Shown here: positions 16,606-23,865 of the stretch, piece after piece
How the letters are laid out: each line of letters begins with the position of its first letter
Position numbering within the stretch: position 1 is the first letter of the stretch
IMG/VR virus record: IMGVR_UViG_3300023184_005760
Coordinates: 1-55,810 of that record
Strand: one strand, 5' to 3'
DNA from: a virus
Length of the DNA stretch: 55,810 nucleotides
The notes under the pieces: generated by a model
Database searches by the model: none
Told to the model about the DNA's origin: nothing
The model's input: only the letters and a program-made list of their open reading frames with translations
Translations under genes and position numbers: made by a program

Positions 16606-17925
16606 ATGGCATCAGTAATACGAGCAATTGGCTTTAGCAACAGCCTACAACAATTGATTTGGCCAACAACCACAAGCCAAATCATTGCCTACGTTTGGGG
16701 CGGGGGTGGAGGAGGTGGGGGCAATGACAGCAATCCTGGCGGTTCTGGTGGCGGCGGTGGTTTTGCTCGCAAAACATTTACTATAACCAATGGCGATATA
16801 TTGCAAGTTGCTGTGGCCGGAGCAGGCGGCGCAGGCCGAGGCGGATCGGGTGCGCCAGGTGGCGGCGGCGGTGCCAGTTACACAGCCAGCACAGTTTGGA
16901 CCAGTCTAGAACTACTGAGTAATCCTATCAATCAACGTGTTACGGATAGTGCTTATGTGGGGTTTTTGAATCAATACGGGGTTTGGAACTATACTCCCAG
17001 TGCCACATACTTTGATCAAACTGTCACAGTGAACTTTCCATCAACTGGGTATTACAACATTACTGGCAGTTGTGATAATTATGCCACAGTCTACATTGAT
17101 GGCGTCAATGTGTTGTATATCCCTGGGTTTCGGGCAACTTATTCAAGTTCAGTTTTGGTCACTGCCGGCAATCACAGCGTGAGATTGTATGGAGTCAACA
17201 CCGGCGGCCCAGGATCATTTGGAGTAACCATCACTGGTGGTGCCAGTTTTGGAGGTGGCCGCGGCGGCAACTCAGGAGGTGCTGGTAGTTCCGGGGCAGG
17301 TGGAGGTGCCGGGGGAGCCAGTGTTGTTTTCTTAAACGGCTCTCCAATTGCCATAGCCGGTGGTGGTGGTGGCGGTGGTGGTGGAGGCAACTCAGGATCT
17401 GCTACAGGGCAGTCGGCCCCAGGCAGTTCTGGTCAAACATCAGTAGGAATCTATTCAGGGCAAAATGGTCAAGACAAAGGCGGCGACGGTGGAGGTGGTG
17501 GCGCTGGTGGTGGCGGATATGCCGGTGGCAATGGCGGCGCCACACCTGGTGGTGATCAGGGTGGGTATGCAGGATACTTTGGATCAAGTTTAGGAGATAT
17601 TGTGATCAATCCTAGTGGACGTACTCCGGGTGGAATCGGACAGCCGTATTATTCAGGGTCAGCAGGATACGGTGGTACAAACACTCAAGTCGGCGCAGGT
17701 GGTTATGTGGTACTTGACATGAATGTAGGTGGTGGCAGTGTAAAATACAACGGAAACTGGGAATCGGTACAAAAGACCTATGTAAAGAATGCTGGTACCT
17801 GGAAAGCAGTTCAAGCCACCTATGTTAAAAACGGTGGTACCTGGTCACCCATCAATGGATCATTTGCTCCTGTGTTTACCACAGTGAATGGATCCTGGGG
17901 CACTGATCCTAGAGCGTTCTCTTAA
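16606..17925 (+). CDS. Glycine-rich tail-tip adhesin (439 aa)
   Basis: Residues about 30-85 and 205-340 are glycine-rich (up to eight Gly in a row, [18 protein letters not shown]). The pattern recalls polyglycine-sandwich domains of T-even gp38-type adhesins. Between them, at about 90-200, is a beta-rich segment with [20 protein letters not shown] that looks like an inserted carbohydrate-binding jelly roll of PA14 type. The C-terminus has two repeats TYVKNxGTWxxVQ/PI and a WGTDPRAFS end. It starts 9 bases after the fibre gene and is probably its receptor-binding tip or adhesin. It overlaps the convergent Fe-S carrier stop by 4 bases. Confidence 0.82.
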   Translation: MASVIRAIGFSNSLQQLIWPTTTSQIIAYVWGGGGGGGGNDSNPGGSGGGGGFARKTFTITNGDILQVAVAGAGGAGRGGSGAPGGGGGASYTASTVWTSLELLSNPINQRVTDSAYVGFLNQYGVWNYTPSATYFDQTVTVNFPSTGYYNITGSCDNYATVYIDGVNVLYIPGFRATYSSSVLVTAGNHSVRLYGVNTGGPGSFGVTITGGASFGGGRGGNSGGAGSSGAGGGAGGASVVFLNGSPIAIAGGGGGGGGGGNSGSATGQSAPGSSGQTSVGIYSGQNGQDKGGDGGGGGAGGGGYAGGNGGATPGGDQGGYAGYFGSSLGDIVINPSGRTPGGIGQPYYSGSAGYGGTNTQVGAGGYVVLDMNVGGGSVKYNGNWESVQKTYVKNAGTWKAVQATYVKNGGTWSPINGSFAPVFTTVNGSWGTDPRAFS

Positions 17926-18242
17926 ACAGAAAAACTGCTGCCGCAACCACAAGTGGTTTGTGCCTGTGGATTGTTGATCACAAAACTGGCACCCATCAGG
18001 TCTTCTTGATAGTCAATCGAAGCACCTTGAAGATATTGCATGCTCATTGAATCTACCACAACCCGGACATCTTCATAGGCAAAGTCAAAGTCATCTTCGT
18101 TTTGAATTTCTTCAAATGTAAAGCCATAACTCATGCCCGAGCAGCCGCCGCCCTGCACAAACACACGTAGCATGAGATTGGGATTGCCTTCTTCGGCAAC
18201 CAAGTCACGCAATTTAGCCACCGCACCAGATTCTAATATCAT
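17922..18242 (-). CDS. A-type iron-sulfur cluster carrier (IscA/ErpA family)
   Basis: The 106-residue protein has the full A-type signature: C34 in [11 protein letters not shown], and C98 and C100 in [10 protein letters not shown], the three cysteines that bind an iron or 2Fe-2S/4Fe-4S cluster. Length equals bacterial IscA/ErpA. These proteins receive clusters from a scaffold and pass them to apo-enzymes in the cytoplasm. The ATG at 18242 overlaps the SOD stop (TAATG). The phage has at least four radical SAM proteins that each need a 4Fe-4S cluster, so supply of clusters to them is a reasonable inferred role. A-type carriers are known in some cyanophages. Confidence 0.93.
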   Translation of the reverse strand: MILESGAVAKLRDLVAEEGNPNLMLRVFVQGGGCSGMSYGFTFEEIQNEDDFDFAYEDVRVVVDSMSMQYLQGASIDYQEDLMGASFVINNPQAQTTCGCGSSFSV

Positions 18243-18790
18243 TATAGTCTTTCGTTGCAAACGTCCCAGTCAATGATCTTCCAGATATTGTCCAGGTATC
18301 GTTCTTTGTCCCATTGGTAGTCCAGGCTCCAGGCATGTTCCCACCAGTCCACCAGCACACAGATGTCTGTGCGTACTGCATGATTGGCAATGGTCTTAAT
18401 GTCACCGCCGGTGCTCAAGTACACCCAACCTGATCCTTGGATCTTCATTGCAGTTTCCTTAAATGCTTCCTTGAAGTCTTCCCAAGTTTTGAACTTTTCT
18501 TCAATCAGTGCAAGTACTGCACCGCGTGGTCGGTTGGCACCCTTGGGAGCCCGAAGCTGAGGGAAAAATTTATTGTGTAGAAAACTGCCAGCACGATTAA
18601 AATCCGCATTGCCTTCTCCTGCGTTGTAACGCTTGGCATAACCTTTGGCCAAATGCTCAAAATGATAGTTGATAGTTTCCTTACTCATTACAGGTTCAAG
18701 GTCTTTTTCGCCGTAAGGGAGAGGGGTGGTTTCCAGTTTTGCTGGACGGGTGCTTGCTTCTACAAGATTGATGTGGTCACGTAATTCCAT
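18242..18790 (-). CDS. Fe/Mn superoxide dismutase-like protein with one metal ligand missing
   Basis: The 182-residue protein aligns along the whole Fe/Mn-SOD family: [36 protein letters not shown], and [13 protein letters not shown]. Metal ligands H72, D148 and H152 are present. The first ligand His, found in PHxS of active enzymes (E. coli H26), is Val34 here (EPVMS). A three-ligand site may still bind metal weakly, or the protein may have another role. The ATG at 18790 follows TAAATACAAC with no Shine-Dalgarno, which predicts a leaderless late transcript beside read-through from the upstream operon. It lies 7 bases after IF-1. Confidence 0.88.
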   Translation of the reverse strand: MELRDHINLVEASTRPAKLETTPLPYGEKDLEPVMSKETINYHFEHLAKGYAKRYNAGEGNADFNRAGSFLHNKFFPQLRAPKGANRPRGAVLALIEEKFKTWEDFKEAFKETAMKIQGSGWVYLSTGGDIKTIANHAVRTDICVLVDWWEHAWSLDYQWDKERYLDNIWKIIDWDVCNERL

Positions 18791-18794
18791 GTTG

Positions 18795-18800
18795 TATTTA
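18795..18800 (-). promoter_or_regulatory. TAAATA box 4 bases before the SOD start (leaderless)
   Basis: The minus strand reads TAAATA-CAAC-ATG. The box contains the IF-1 stop codon. It is one of five TAAATA-N4-ATG arrangements in the window. Confidence 0.5.
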
Positions 18801-19016
18801 TTTGCGACGAGTAATACGTGCCTTGGTGAGATCGTAAGGGCTAAATTCCATTTCCACACGATCTCCTAGTAGCACTTTGATGTTGTTCTTACGCATACGT
18901 CCAGACAAGTGTGCTAGTACCACGTTGTTGATGTTGTCTATTTTTACCCGGAACATGGCGGCTGGTAGTACTTCTTCTACCCGACCCTCCATGTTTATAA
19001 TATCTTCTTTTGCCAT
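18798..19016 (-). CDS. infA: Translation initiation factor IF-1
   Basis: The 72-residue OB-fold protein begins [18 protein letters not shown] and has [28 protein letters not shown] and [13 protein letters not shown], collinear with bacterial IF-1 from end to end. IF-1 binds the 30S A site and aids IF-2 and IF-3 in start-codon selection. A phage copy is rare. It may bias ribosomes toward phage messages, including the leaderless ones predicted here. It sits in an operon led by a perfect-consensus promoter at 20526-20554, 10 bases after the DUF2693-like gene and before SOD. The Shine-Dalgarno is weak. Confidence 0.95.
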   Translation of the reverse strand: MAKEDIINMEGRVEEVLPAAMFRVKIDNINNVVLAHLSGRMRKNNIKVLLGDRVEMEFSPYDLTKARITRRK

Positions 19017-19026
19017 TGAATATTAC

Positions 19027-19419
19027 TTATTGGAAATCCAAGGTGGCTGTGACCTTTCGGAGTCTATCAAAACGGAAACTGCGCCACTCTTGTTTTTCCA
19101 AATCAAAAACCCGGATACTGTGAGGATCAGGTTCTTTCCGGGGCTTCTTACTTTCACGCACAATGCCATCCACCGGTGCAGTAGTTGATACCGGCTTTGT
19201 CACACTAACTGGAATTCTACTGTGATCCAAAGTACACAGCATGTCACGGTCAGTGCCGTCTGCTTTGGTGAACGTCACATTGATTTCACTATTTTTCAGC
19301 AGACCTTTGACCCATTCACGTATCTGTTCTTTGATCTGATCATCACCTTCTTGATACTGAGTACCTGGCACACCCTTGAGCAAGCGTACCACTTCATCTT
19401 TTTCCCACATACCACCCAT
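19027..19419 (-). CDS. DUF2693/WYL_2-like Sm-fold phage protein
   Basis: The C-terminal 30 residues read IRVFDLEKQEWRSFRFDRLR. The middle holds INVTFTKADGTDRDMLCTLD, the signature of DUF2693 (WYL_2, an SH3/Sm-like barrel) proteins of T4-like phages. The family is thought to bind nucleic acid or ligand, but the function is not established. The ATG at 19419 has GGGAG 8 bases upstream. An ATG at 19461 overlapping the previous stop (ATGA) is also possible and would add 14 residues. Confidence 0.75.
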   Translation of the reverse strand: MGGMWEKDEVVRLLKGVPGTQYQEGDDQIKEQIREWVKGLLKNSEINVTFTKADGTDRDMLCTLDHSRIPVSVTKPVSTTAPVDGIVRESKKPRKEPDPHSIRVFDLEKQEWRSFRFDRLRKVTATLDFQ

Positions 19420-19457
19420 TACAAAATCTCCCTTATAGGTTAATAAACGTTTTTTAA

Positions 19458-19721
19458 TCATGACCACTTCAGTAAAAATACCATGTACTTCTGCTCATCC
19501 AAAATGTTGACTCCACGCTGGAATCCAAATATGGTATCATCCGAGGGTAGCAGTTGTATACCCCAAGTGTCTCTAAACCATGTGATTGTGTCTGCGCCTG
19601 TGGTACAGTTTTTTTGACCTTCTTCGGACATTCTGCACCGTTGCATCTGTGCCCAAAAAGAGACCTCACCTAGTATGGTATCCAGTCTGGCTTCGGGTGT
19701 GGAGTACAAATCTTTATCCAC
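19458..19721 (-). CDS. Hypothetical protein (87 aa)
   Basis: The protein begins MDKDLYSTPEARLDTILGEV and has TWFRDTWGIQLLPSDDTIFG in its second half, a soluble mixed fold without a clear motif. Its start overlaps the upstream gene by 8 bases and its stop lies in ATGA with a possible downstream start. It belongs to the 20.5-17.9 kb operon. The function is unknown. Confidence 0.75.
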   Translation of the reverse strand: MDKDLYSTPEARLDTILGEVSFWAQMQRCRMSEEGQKNCTTGADTITWFRDTWGIQLLPSDDTIFGFQRGVNILDEQKYMVFLLKWS

Positions 19722-20103
19722 GACGCATTCTTGAAATCTCTACTGCTTCTTCGTCTGAGAACACAGGAACCGCGTTTGACTTGTGCATGGTAGCGATACC
19801 TTTGACCTTGGTACCTGTGTACACTTTGTAGACAGGTGCTGTTGATCCACCCGGAGTCGACAGGCTGGGAATGTGTGCGGTGCTACGACCGGCAGGAGTG
19901 GTCAATTTGTATGTGAGTGGCTCAGCCTTCATTGCTCGTTTGCGACGCTTTTCTTCTGCGTCCACTTCCCACTTTTTTTGCAGTTCTTTCCACGAGGCAT
20001 CCAGTTCACGTGCCTTGCGAGCCTCGTCTGCATTACGAAACTTGACCTTGCCCCGCTTCTTGCCATTGAGACTAAGACTGGGGTGGTGTAGATGCATGCT
20101 CAT
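19714..20103 (-). CDS. Conserved hypothetical phage protein (129 aa)
   Basis: A basic N-terminal half (GKKRGKVKFRNADEARKAREL, then EEKRRKRAMKAE) is followed by a C-terminal motif VKGIATMHKSNAVPVFSDEE and SRMRR. I have seen the motif IATMHKSNAVPVF in many unrelated phage genomes, usually without a function. The many Lys and Arg suggest nucleic-acid contact. It overlaps the Cys-rich gene upstream by 32 bases and the 87-residue gene downstream by 8. Confidence 0.8.
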   Translation of the reverse strand: MSMHLHHPSLSLNGKKRGKVKFRNADEARKARELDASWKELQKKWEVDAEEKRRKRAMKAEPLTYKLTTPAGRSTAHIPSLSTPGGSTAPVYKVYTGTKVKGIATMHKSNAVPVFSDEEAVEISRMRRG

Positions 20104-20293
20104 TGGGTGCGTCCTTTGCTAGTAGTTCAAAACAAAAATACTCGTCACAGAGACTACCAGGATCTTCTGCTCGCTTGTGCAAGCGGCAATAGCCGTTGCC
20201 AGTGTAGGCGCCGCTCTCATCTCCGTTGAACTGGAAATAGGCACAGTGATCACAGCACAAGGCTCGCTCATCGCAGTTGGGGCACAGTCTCAT
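20072..20293 (-). CDS. Cysteine-rich small protein, probable zinc-binding (73 aa)
   Basis: The first 50 residues hold CPNCDERALCCDHCAYF, then C and H in YCRLHKRAEDPGSLCDEYFC: eight or nine Cys with a CxxC...CxxC pattern that would bind one or two zinc ions. The C-terminus is short and disordered. It starts in ATGA overlap with the previous gene. It could be a small zinc-ribbon nucleic-acid-binding or host-polymerase-binding protein, but no function can be shown. Confidence 0.75.
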   Translation of the reverse strand: MRLCPNCDERALCCDHCAYFQFNGDESGAYTGNGYCRLHKRAEDPGSLCDEYFCFELLAKDAPNEHASTPPQS

Positions 20294-20520
20294 TTTTTCA
20301 ATAACTCCATGGTGTATTCAGTATCGCGCATGTGAGCCACGGGTTTGAGCCAACCGTTGCTAATGCACTCAGCAATGATCAATCGATATTCGCGTGGGCA
20401 TTCTACACTGACCTCAAAACTTGCTCTAGGAACCAGTTTGATGCCATCAGGCGAGAATGAGAAATCTGCGTCTTTGGAACGTAGAGTTTTGTGTGGGCGA
20501 CCTGTTGAAATCTTAATCAT
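20290..20520 (-). CDS. Hypothetical protein (76 aa), first gene of the IF-1 operon
   Basis: The protein begins MIKISTGRPHKTLRSKDADF and contains ASFEVSVECPREYRLIIAEC and ISNGWLKPVAHM, a compact alpha/beta sequence. I have the impression that it is conserved among T4-like phages, with no known role. The start codon is 5 bases after a perfect TATAAT and no Shine-Dalgarno is present, so the mRNA is predicted to begin at or next to the ATG. Translation of the whole operon would then depend on a leaderless start. Confidence 0.78.
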   Translation of the reverse strand: MIKISTGRPHKTLRSKDADFSFSPDGIKLVPRASFEVSVECPREYRLIIAECISNGWLKPVAHMRDTEYTMELLKK

Positions 20521-20525
20521 GCTTT

Positions 20526-20554
20526 ATTATAGCATATTCAGGATTATTTGTCAA
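20526..20554 (-). promoter_or_regulatory. Perfect-consensus sigma-70 promoter (IF-1/SOD/IscA operon), leaderless
   Basis: TTGACA (20549-20554), 17-bp spacer, TATAAT (20526-20531), then 5 bases to the ATG. The -35 abuts a shared AGTACTACTT element. Confidence 0.93.
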
Positions 20555-20564
20555 GTAGTACTTT

Positions 20565-20879
20565 TTACTTAAACAGGATCAAGGCCATGAACCCGGCTTG
20601 CAGTATAAATCCAAACCCAATTGTGATGATGTTCAGCATGTCTTTTAGTACCACTGCTCGCATGAACAGCAGGACCAGACCGCTCCACAAGAACAAGATG
20701 ATGTCCAGACTTGGAGTTCGGTCGCTGAGTCCGGTCATGAGTGCCAGGAAACTGGGCAGGGTTGCACAATGCAACACAATGGCCGCTAACCAACCTAGTG
20801 TGTCTGCTGAAAGTCTTGCTAGGCTGTTGGTGATATAATCACGAACAGCAACAATTGCAACAGGAAAATTAAAAGGCAT
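20565..20879 (-). CDS. Small integral membrane protein (104 aa)
   Basis: The protein has three or four hydrophobic segments, including LGWLAAIVLHCATLPSFLAL, IILFLWSGLVLLFM and IITIGFGFILQAGFMALIL. The start MPFNFPVAIVAVRDYI at 20879 has GGAG 7 bases upstream. Lengths and topology resemble small phage or plasmid inner-membrane proteins, including some holins or superinfection-exclusion proteins, but I cannot choose. It is transcribed alone from its own TTGACG-17-TATAAT promoter and ends just upstream of the IF-1 operon promoter. Confidence 0.82.
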   Translation of the reverse strand: MPFNFPVAIVAVRDYITNSLARLSADTLGWLAAIVLHCATLPSFLALMTGLSDRTPSLDIILFLWSGLVLLFMRAVVLKDMLNIITIGFGFILQAGFMALILFK

Positions 20880-20907
20880 TACGTTCTCCGTAAAAGATAC
20901 AAAATAG

Positions 20908-20936
20908 ATTATACAAGAATTAGATGATTGCGTCAA
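20908..20936 (-). promoter_or_regulatory. Sigma-70 promoter for the small membrane protein gene
   Basis: TTGACG (20931-20936), 17-bp spacer, TATAAT (20908-20913), with a 28-base leader carrying GGAG. Confidence 0.88.
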
Positions 20937-20946
20937 GCAGGATGGA

Positions 20947-21666
20947 TTACTTGCGTGTTAATTTATCGATTTTTGCCAGTGCGTCTGGACTGGCTTCGGG
21001 CAATACACCCTTGGGCCCAAGTCTGCCTTTGTTTGCTTGAATGCTACCTTTAAGTTGATTAGCATAGCCGCCTCCGATTGTGCCTTTGCGACCTGTTCTA
21101 TCTGTTTTACGCAAATCATCTGGACCAGGTGGTTTTCTATCACGCAGTCTGTCAAAGTTAGGTGCTCGACCGCCATGATCACCGCCACCACCTCTTAATG
21201 CTCGCATTGCATCGCCCATGTTCTTGAAGGTACCTTTAACTTCATCGTCATATTCGCCATGATAGTCAACAGTGACTTCACCAGTTTTCAAATTGTGTTC
21301 AATGCTTCCACCGGCATAGAAACCACCTTCACCATCATCCCATTCAAATTTTTCTATATTAGGGTTACGGGATTTGACTTGATGCCAGCCACTCCAATTA
21401 CCACTTAGTGTATCAAGTGCTTTGCCCAAGTTACCTTCACCTTCCGCCACACCTTGTTCTTTTAACTTGTCTTGAATCTTTTTATAGCGTTGGAAGTTGG
21501 CATCTTTATCCGCATCAGTTTTACCAAACTTTCCAGCATCCATCTTTCGATCAATTTCACGCTTGGCATGCCCAGGAACAACCTTGCGTAGAGTCTGTGG
21601 CAAGCCTTCCGCCACACCTTGCTGGGCAGTTTCTATTAAGTTAATGTAATCTCTAAATGTTTTCAT
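20947..21666 (-). CDS. Putative head-internal protein with capsid-targeting N-terminus and QGVAEG motifs (239 aa)
   Basis: The N-terminus MKTFRDYINLIETAQQGVAE resembles the capsid-targeting peptide of T4 internal proteins (MKTYQEFIAE), which prohead protease cuts after a hydrophobic-x-Glu site. LIE at 10-12, VAE at 18-20 and a second QGVAEG at 71-76 are candidate sites. The rest is basic and Gly-rich, with KTGEVTVDYHGEYDDEVKGT and a Lys/Arg/Gly C-terminus ending KLTRK, which suits DNA packing. I infer a protein packed in the head and injected with the genome. AAGGA lies 8 bases before the ATG, and two TAAATA boxes lie upstream, fitting late expression. Confidence 0.72.
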   Translation of the reverse strand: MKTFRDYINLIETAQQGVAEGLPQTLRKVVPGHAKREIDRKMDAGKFGKTDADKDANFQRYKKIQDKLKEQGVAEGEGNLGKALDTLSGNWSGWHQVKSRNPNIEKFEWDDGEGGFYAGGSIEHNLKTGEVTVDYHGEYDDEVKGTFKNMGDAMRALRGGGGDHGGRAPNFDRLRDRKPPGPDDLRKTDRTGRKGTIGGGYANQLKGSIQANKGRLGPKGVLPEASPDALAKIDKLTRK

Positions 21667-21682
21667 AATGAGTCCTTTTTAC

Positions 21683-21697
21683 TATTTACCCTATTTA
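21683..21697 (-). promoter_or_regulatory. Two TAAATA boxes for the head-internal protein gene
   Basis: Minus-strand TAAATAGG (21692-21697) and TAAATAGT (21683-21688) lie 16-30 bases before the ATG at 21666. Confidence 0.5.
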
Positions 21698-21708
21698 CGT
21701 TAAAATAG

Positions 21709-21716
21709 TATAAATA
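21709..21716 (+). promoter_or_regulatory. Full TATAAATA late promoter for the homing endonuclease gene
   Basis: GTATAAATATAG matches the complete T4 late consensus and lies 60 bases before the ATG at 21777, back to back with the minus boxes. Confidence 0.65.
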
Positions 21717-21721
21717 TAGGT

Positions 21722-21751
21722 GTAGTTCGCGGAACGGGAATTCCCAACTAC
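21722..21751 (+). promoter_or_regulatory. Hairpin in the homing-endonuclease leader
   Basis: GTAGTT (21722-21727) pairs with AACTAC (21746-21751), and GGGAATTCCC (21736-21745) is a perfect palindrome inside. It lies between the late promoter and the Shine-Dalgarno AGGAG and may delay or limit translation, as known for T4 homing endonuclease genes. Confidence 0.4.
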
Positions 21752-21776
21752 TCTAACGCTTGAAGGAGCAATCAGC

Positions 21777-22457
21777 ATGAATATTTACTATGTTTACGCA
21801 TATCTGCGTAGCAAAGACTCAGAAACTGCAAAAGCAGGAACTCCATACTATATCGGTAAAGGCAAAGGCGACCGTGCTATACGCAGACATCCGGGCGTTA
21901 GTGTCCCAACCGACAGATCCAAAATAGTTTTCATCGAGCAAAATTTAACCAATGTGGGTGCTTGTGCTATCGAACGCAGATTGATTCGTTGGTATGGTCG
22001 CAAAGACTTAGGAACAGGCATTTTACTCAATAAAACTCATGGTGCAGATGGTGGCAAAGGCGGAAGTCCAAAAGGTAGAGTGTTTTCGGAAAAAATGCGA
22101 AAAAAGTTGTCCGAAGCAGGCACAAAAAGAGTGCAGTCTGAGGGAACTAAACAAAAAATTCGAATTGCAAAAACGGGCAAGAAAAGACCGCCATTTAGCA
22201 AGGAGTGGTTAGATAATCTATCAAAGTCTCATACTGGTAAGAATAAAAACCCAATGAGTGAATCTCAAAAACAACATCTTAGAGATTTAAATAGCAAGCC
22301 GATATATTGTGTGACTAACAATACTTGGTACAAATCTAAGAGAGCCGCTGCCTCTCTGTTAGGGTTAAAACCAGGTAATATAACACACTGCCTATTAGGT
22401 TATCAAAAATCAACCGGAGGTTTTACTTTTGCTCGTAAAAAATGTGATGACCAATAG
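21777..22457 (+). CDS. GIY-YIG homing endonuclease, free-standing (226 aa)
   Basis: The N-terminal catalytic domain shows [11 protein letters not shown], then [13 protein letters not shown], the GIY-YIG pair with the conserved Arg, and a later Glu in the nuclease fold. The middle contains NUMOD3-type DNA-binding repeats ([30 protein letters not shown]). The C-terminus [20 protein letters not shown] with [11 protein letters not shown] looks like a NUMOD1/helix-turn-helix segment. Such enzymes cut homologous sites in related phages and copy themselves. It is on the plus strand between two minus genes and overlaps the 3' end of the hydrolase gene by 35 bases, a typical insertion between genes. 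Confidence 0.93.
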   Translation: MNIYYVYAYLRSKDSETAKAGTPYYIGKGKGDRAIRRHPGVSVPTDRSKIVFIEQNLTNVGACAIERRLIRWYGRKDLGTGILLNKTHGADGGKGGSPKGRVFSEKMRKKLSEAGTKRVQSEGTKQKIRIAKTGKKRPPFSKEWLDNLSKSHTGKNKNPMSESQKQHLRDLNSKPIYCVTNNTWYKSKRAAASLLGLKPGNITHCLLGYQKSTGGFTFARKKCDDQ

Positions 22458-23007
22458 TAGTGACTCGATTCAATCTTTTGGACCAGCCCGGATCTGATAT
22501 ATAGTCGGCGTGGTAAAATAACGCATTTTTGATACCGGGCAATCTAAAGTTTTCTAACAGAACTTTTTTGGCCACCAATTCCGATTCGGCCCATAGGGGT
22601 TGATGTATTGGACGAGTTTTATGGGTGCTTTCGCACACCCAACTGAACTGGCAGATTACTCGTTCGTAGAATACGTTTTTCTGATAGATCACACCGCATA
22701 CTGAATCGCCAAAGCGTCCCGATGCCAGTCTATTCATTGTGACTTGGGCCACAGCAACTTTGCCTTCAAAAGGCTCTGATGCGGCTTCCCAGTAGATGTT
22801 ACGTGTCAAACAATCCAAGGATTGAATTTTTTCTTGGGCTGTGACATAACCGGCGGGCATGGATTCAATGCCTGCGCGGAGATTGGTTAGTTTGTGATTG
22901 CTCACAGCGATCACAGCGAGAGCAATGATCCAAAGTCCTGCGACTCGGAACGCTCTCAAACTCCAAATTGCGATTTGATCGCTGATATGGTTTACTTGTG
23001 CTTTCAT
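22423..23007 (-). CDS. Membrane-anchored SleB/CwlJ-type cell-wall hydrolase (probable endolysin)
   Basis: Residues about 14-35 ([18 protein letters not shown]) form one membrane segment. It is followed by a hydrolase_2 domain: [40 protein letters not shown], and QFSWVCE, with the likely catalytic Glu in YWEAA. These enzymes cut peptidoglycan as lytic transglycosylases. A single N-terminal anchor suggests a signal-anchor-release endolysin that is exported by the Sec system. Length is 194 residues. No holin or spanin is adjacent; the small membrane proteins elsewhere in the window are candidates. The Shine-Dalgarno is weak. Confidence 0.9.
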   Translation of the reverse strand: MKAQVNHISDQIAIWSLRAFRVAGLWIIALAVIAVSNHKLTNLRAGIESMPAGYVTAQEKIQSLDCLTRNIYWEAASEPFEGKVAVAQVTMNRLASGRFGDSVCGVIYQKNVFYERVICQFSWVCESTHKTRPIHQPLWAESELVAKKVLLENFRLPGIKNALFYHADYISDPGWSKRLNRVTTIGHHIFYEQK

Positions 23008-23063
23008 GGTAGTTTTACTTACTCAGTTGATTGCAGAACCGGCAAAGACCGGGCCAAAATGAT

Positions 23064-23083
23064 GCCGTTTTGTAGTAAACGGC
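23064..23083 (-). terminator. Possible weak terminator after nadE
   Basis: A 7-bp stem (GCCGTTT with AAACGGC) directly after the nadE stop is followed on the minus strand by ATCATTTTGG. The U-run is poor, so read-through is likely. Confidence 0.4.
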
Positions 23084-23088
23084 GCGGT

Positions 23089-23865
23089 TTACTCAGGGAT
23101 TCGGCACACAGGAATTGGTTCCATCTTGTGCAGGTTTCTGGCTCGAATTGCTCGATACCGCTTGAGGTTGGCTTTTTCAGTCGCGGTCATGGTTTGATCT
23201 CCAGACTGGTCCAGCCACATGGCACGTTCCAGATCAGGGTAACTCATGCCCAGTTGCCCTTCGTCTGTACGTCCGTCATCCCAGAGCCCGTCGGTGGGTT
23301 CTGCGTCAATTATTTCTTGTGGCAAACCAAACTCACGGCCCATGTCCCACACGTCTGTTTTCATGCAGTCGCCAATGGGGCTAATATCCACGCCACCGTC
23401 ACCATACTTGGTAAAAAAGCCCACACCAAAGTCTTCCACGCGGTTGCCTGTGCCCACCACAATACCGCCATAACTTTGAGCAATTTGATACAGGGTCATC
23501 ATGCGCAGTCTAGCACGTGAGTTGGCAAATGCCAGAGTTATGTCTGTGCTGTCTCTGCAAATGGGTTCCAGTTTCTTTTCAAATGCTGTGAACACTGAGG
23601 TCATGTCCATGCTCACATAGGTGACATTTTTGTAACGCTCCAGCAACCAGTCGGCCTGCATACTACTGCGATTGTCCAGTTTGCGATTTTGGCGTATGGG
23701 CATCTGCACCACAATGGTTTGGAGCCCTGTTTCGGCGCATAAAGCGGATACCACTGAGGAGTCAATGCCTCCTGAAATACCCACCACCAAAGTGTCGATT
23801 TTGGCACTCCGGGCATAGGACTTGATCCACTTGACGATGTGTTTGATTCTTTGTTTGTGTGTCAT
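23089..23865 (-). CDS. nadE: NAD+ synthetase (NadE)
   Basis: The 258-residue enzyme has the N-type ATP pyrophosphatase loop SGGIDSS at 31-37, VVQMPIRQ, and SRARLRMMTLYQIAQSYGG. GTGNRVEDFGVGFFTKYGDG is the family's most conserved block and is followed by DISPIGDCMKTDVW. It makes NAD+ from nicotinate adenine dinucleotide, ATP and ammonia; the size equals the ammonia-dependent form without a glutaminase domain. The ATG at 23865 overlaps the stop of the upstream structural gene (ATGA). A longer reading from 23928 is rejected because it would overlap that gene by 67 bases. It could raise NAD+ during infection or counter NAD-depleting defence. Confidence 0.95.
   Translation of the reverse strand: MTHKQRIKHIVKWIKSYARSAKIDTLVVGISGGIDSSVVSALCAETGLQTIVVQMPIRQNRKLDNRSSMQADWLLERYKNVTYVSMDMTSVFTAFEKKLEPICRDSTDITLAFANSRARLRMMTLYQIAQSYGGIVVGTGNRVEDFGVGFFTKYGDGGVDISPIGDCMKTDVWDMGREFGLPQEIIDAEPTDGLWDDGRTDEGQLGMSYPDLERAMWLDQSGDQTMTATEKANLKRYRAIRARNLHKMEPIPVCRIPE

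Noticed and set aside
15201-17390. Long open frames antisense to the fibre genes (Val/Ala/Pro-rich)
   Set aside because: They are shadows of repeat codons (GCN/ACN/GGN) on the other strand; they have no ribosome sites and repeat with the fibre units.
18214-18405. 63-codon minus frame [18 protein letters not shown]
   Set aside because: It lies out of frame within the SOD gene, which has strong family similarity.
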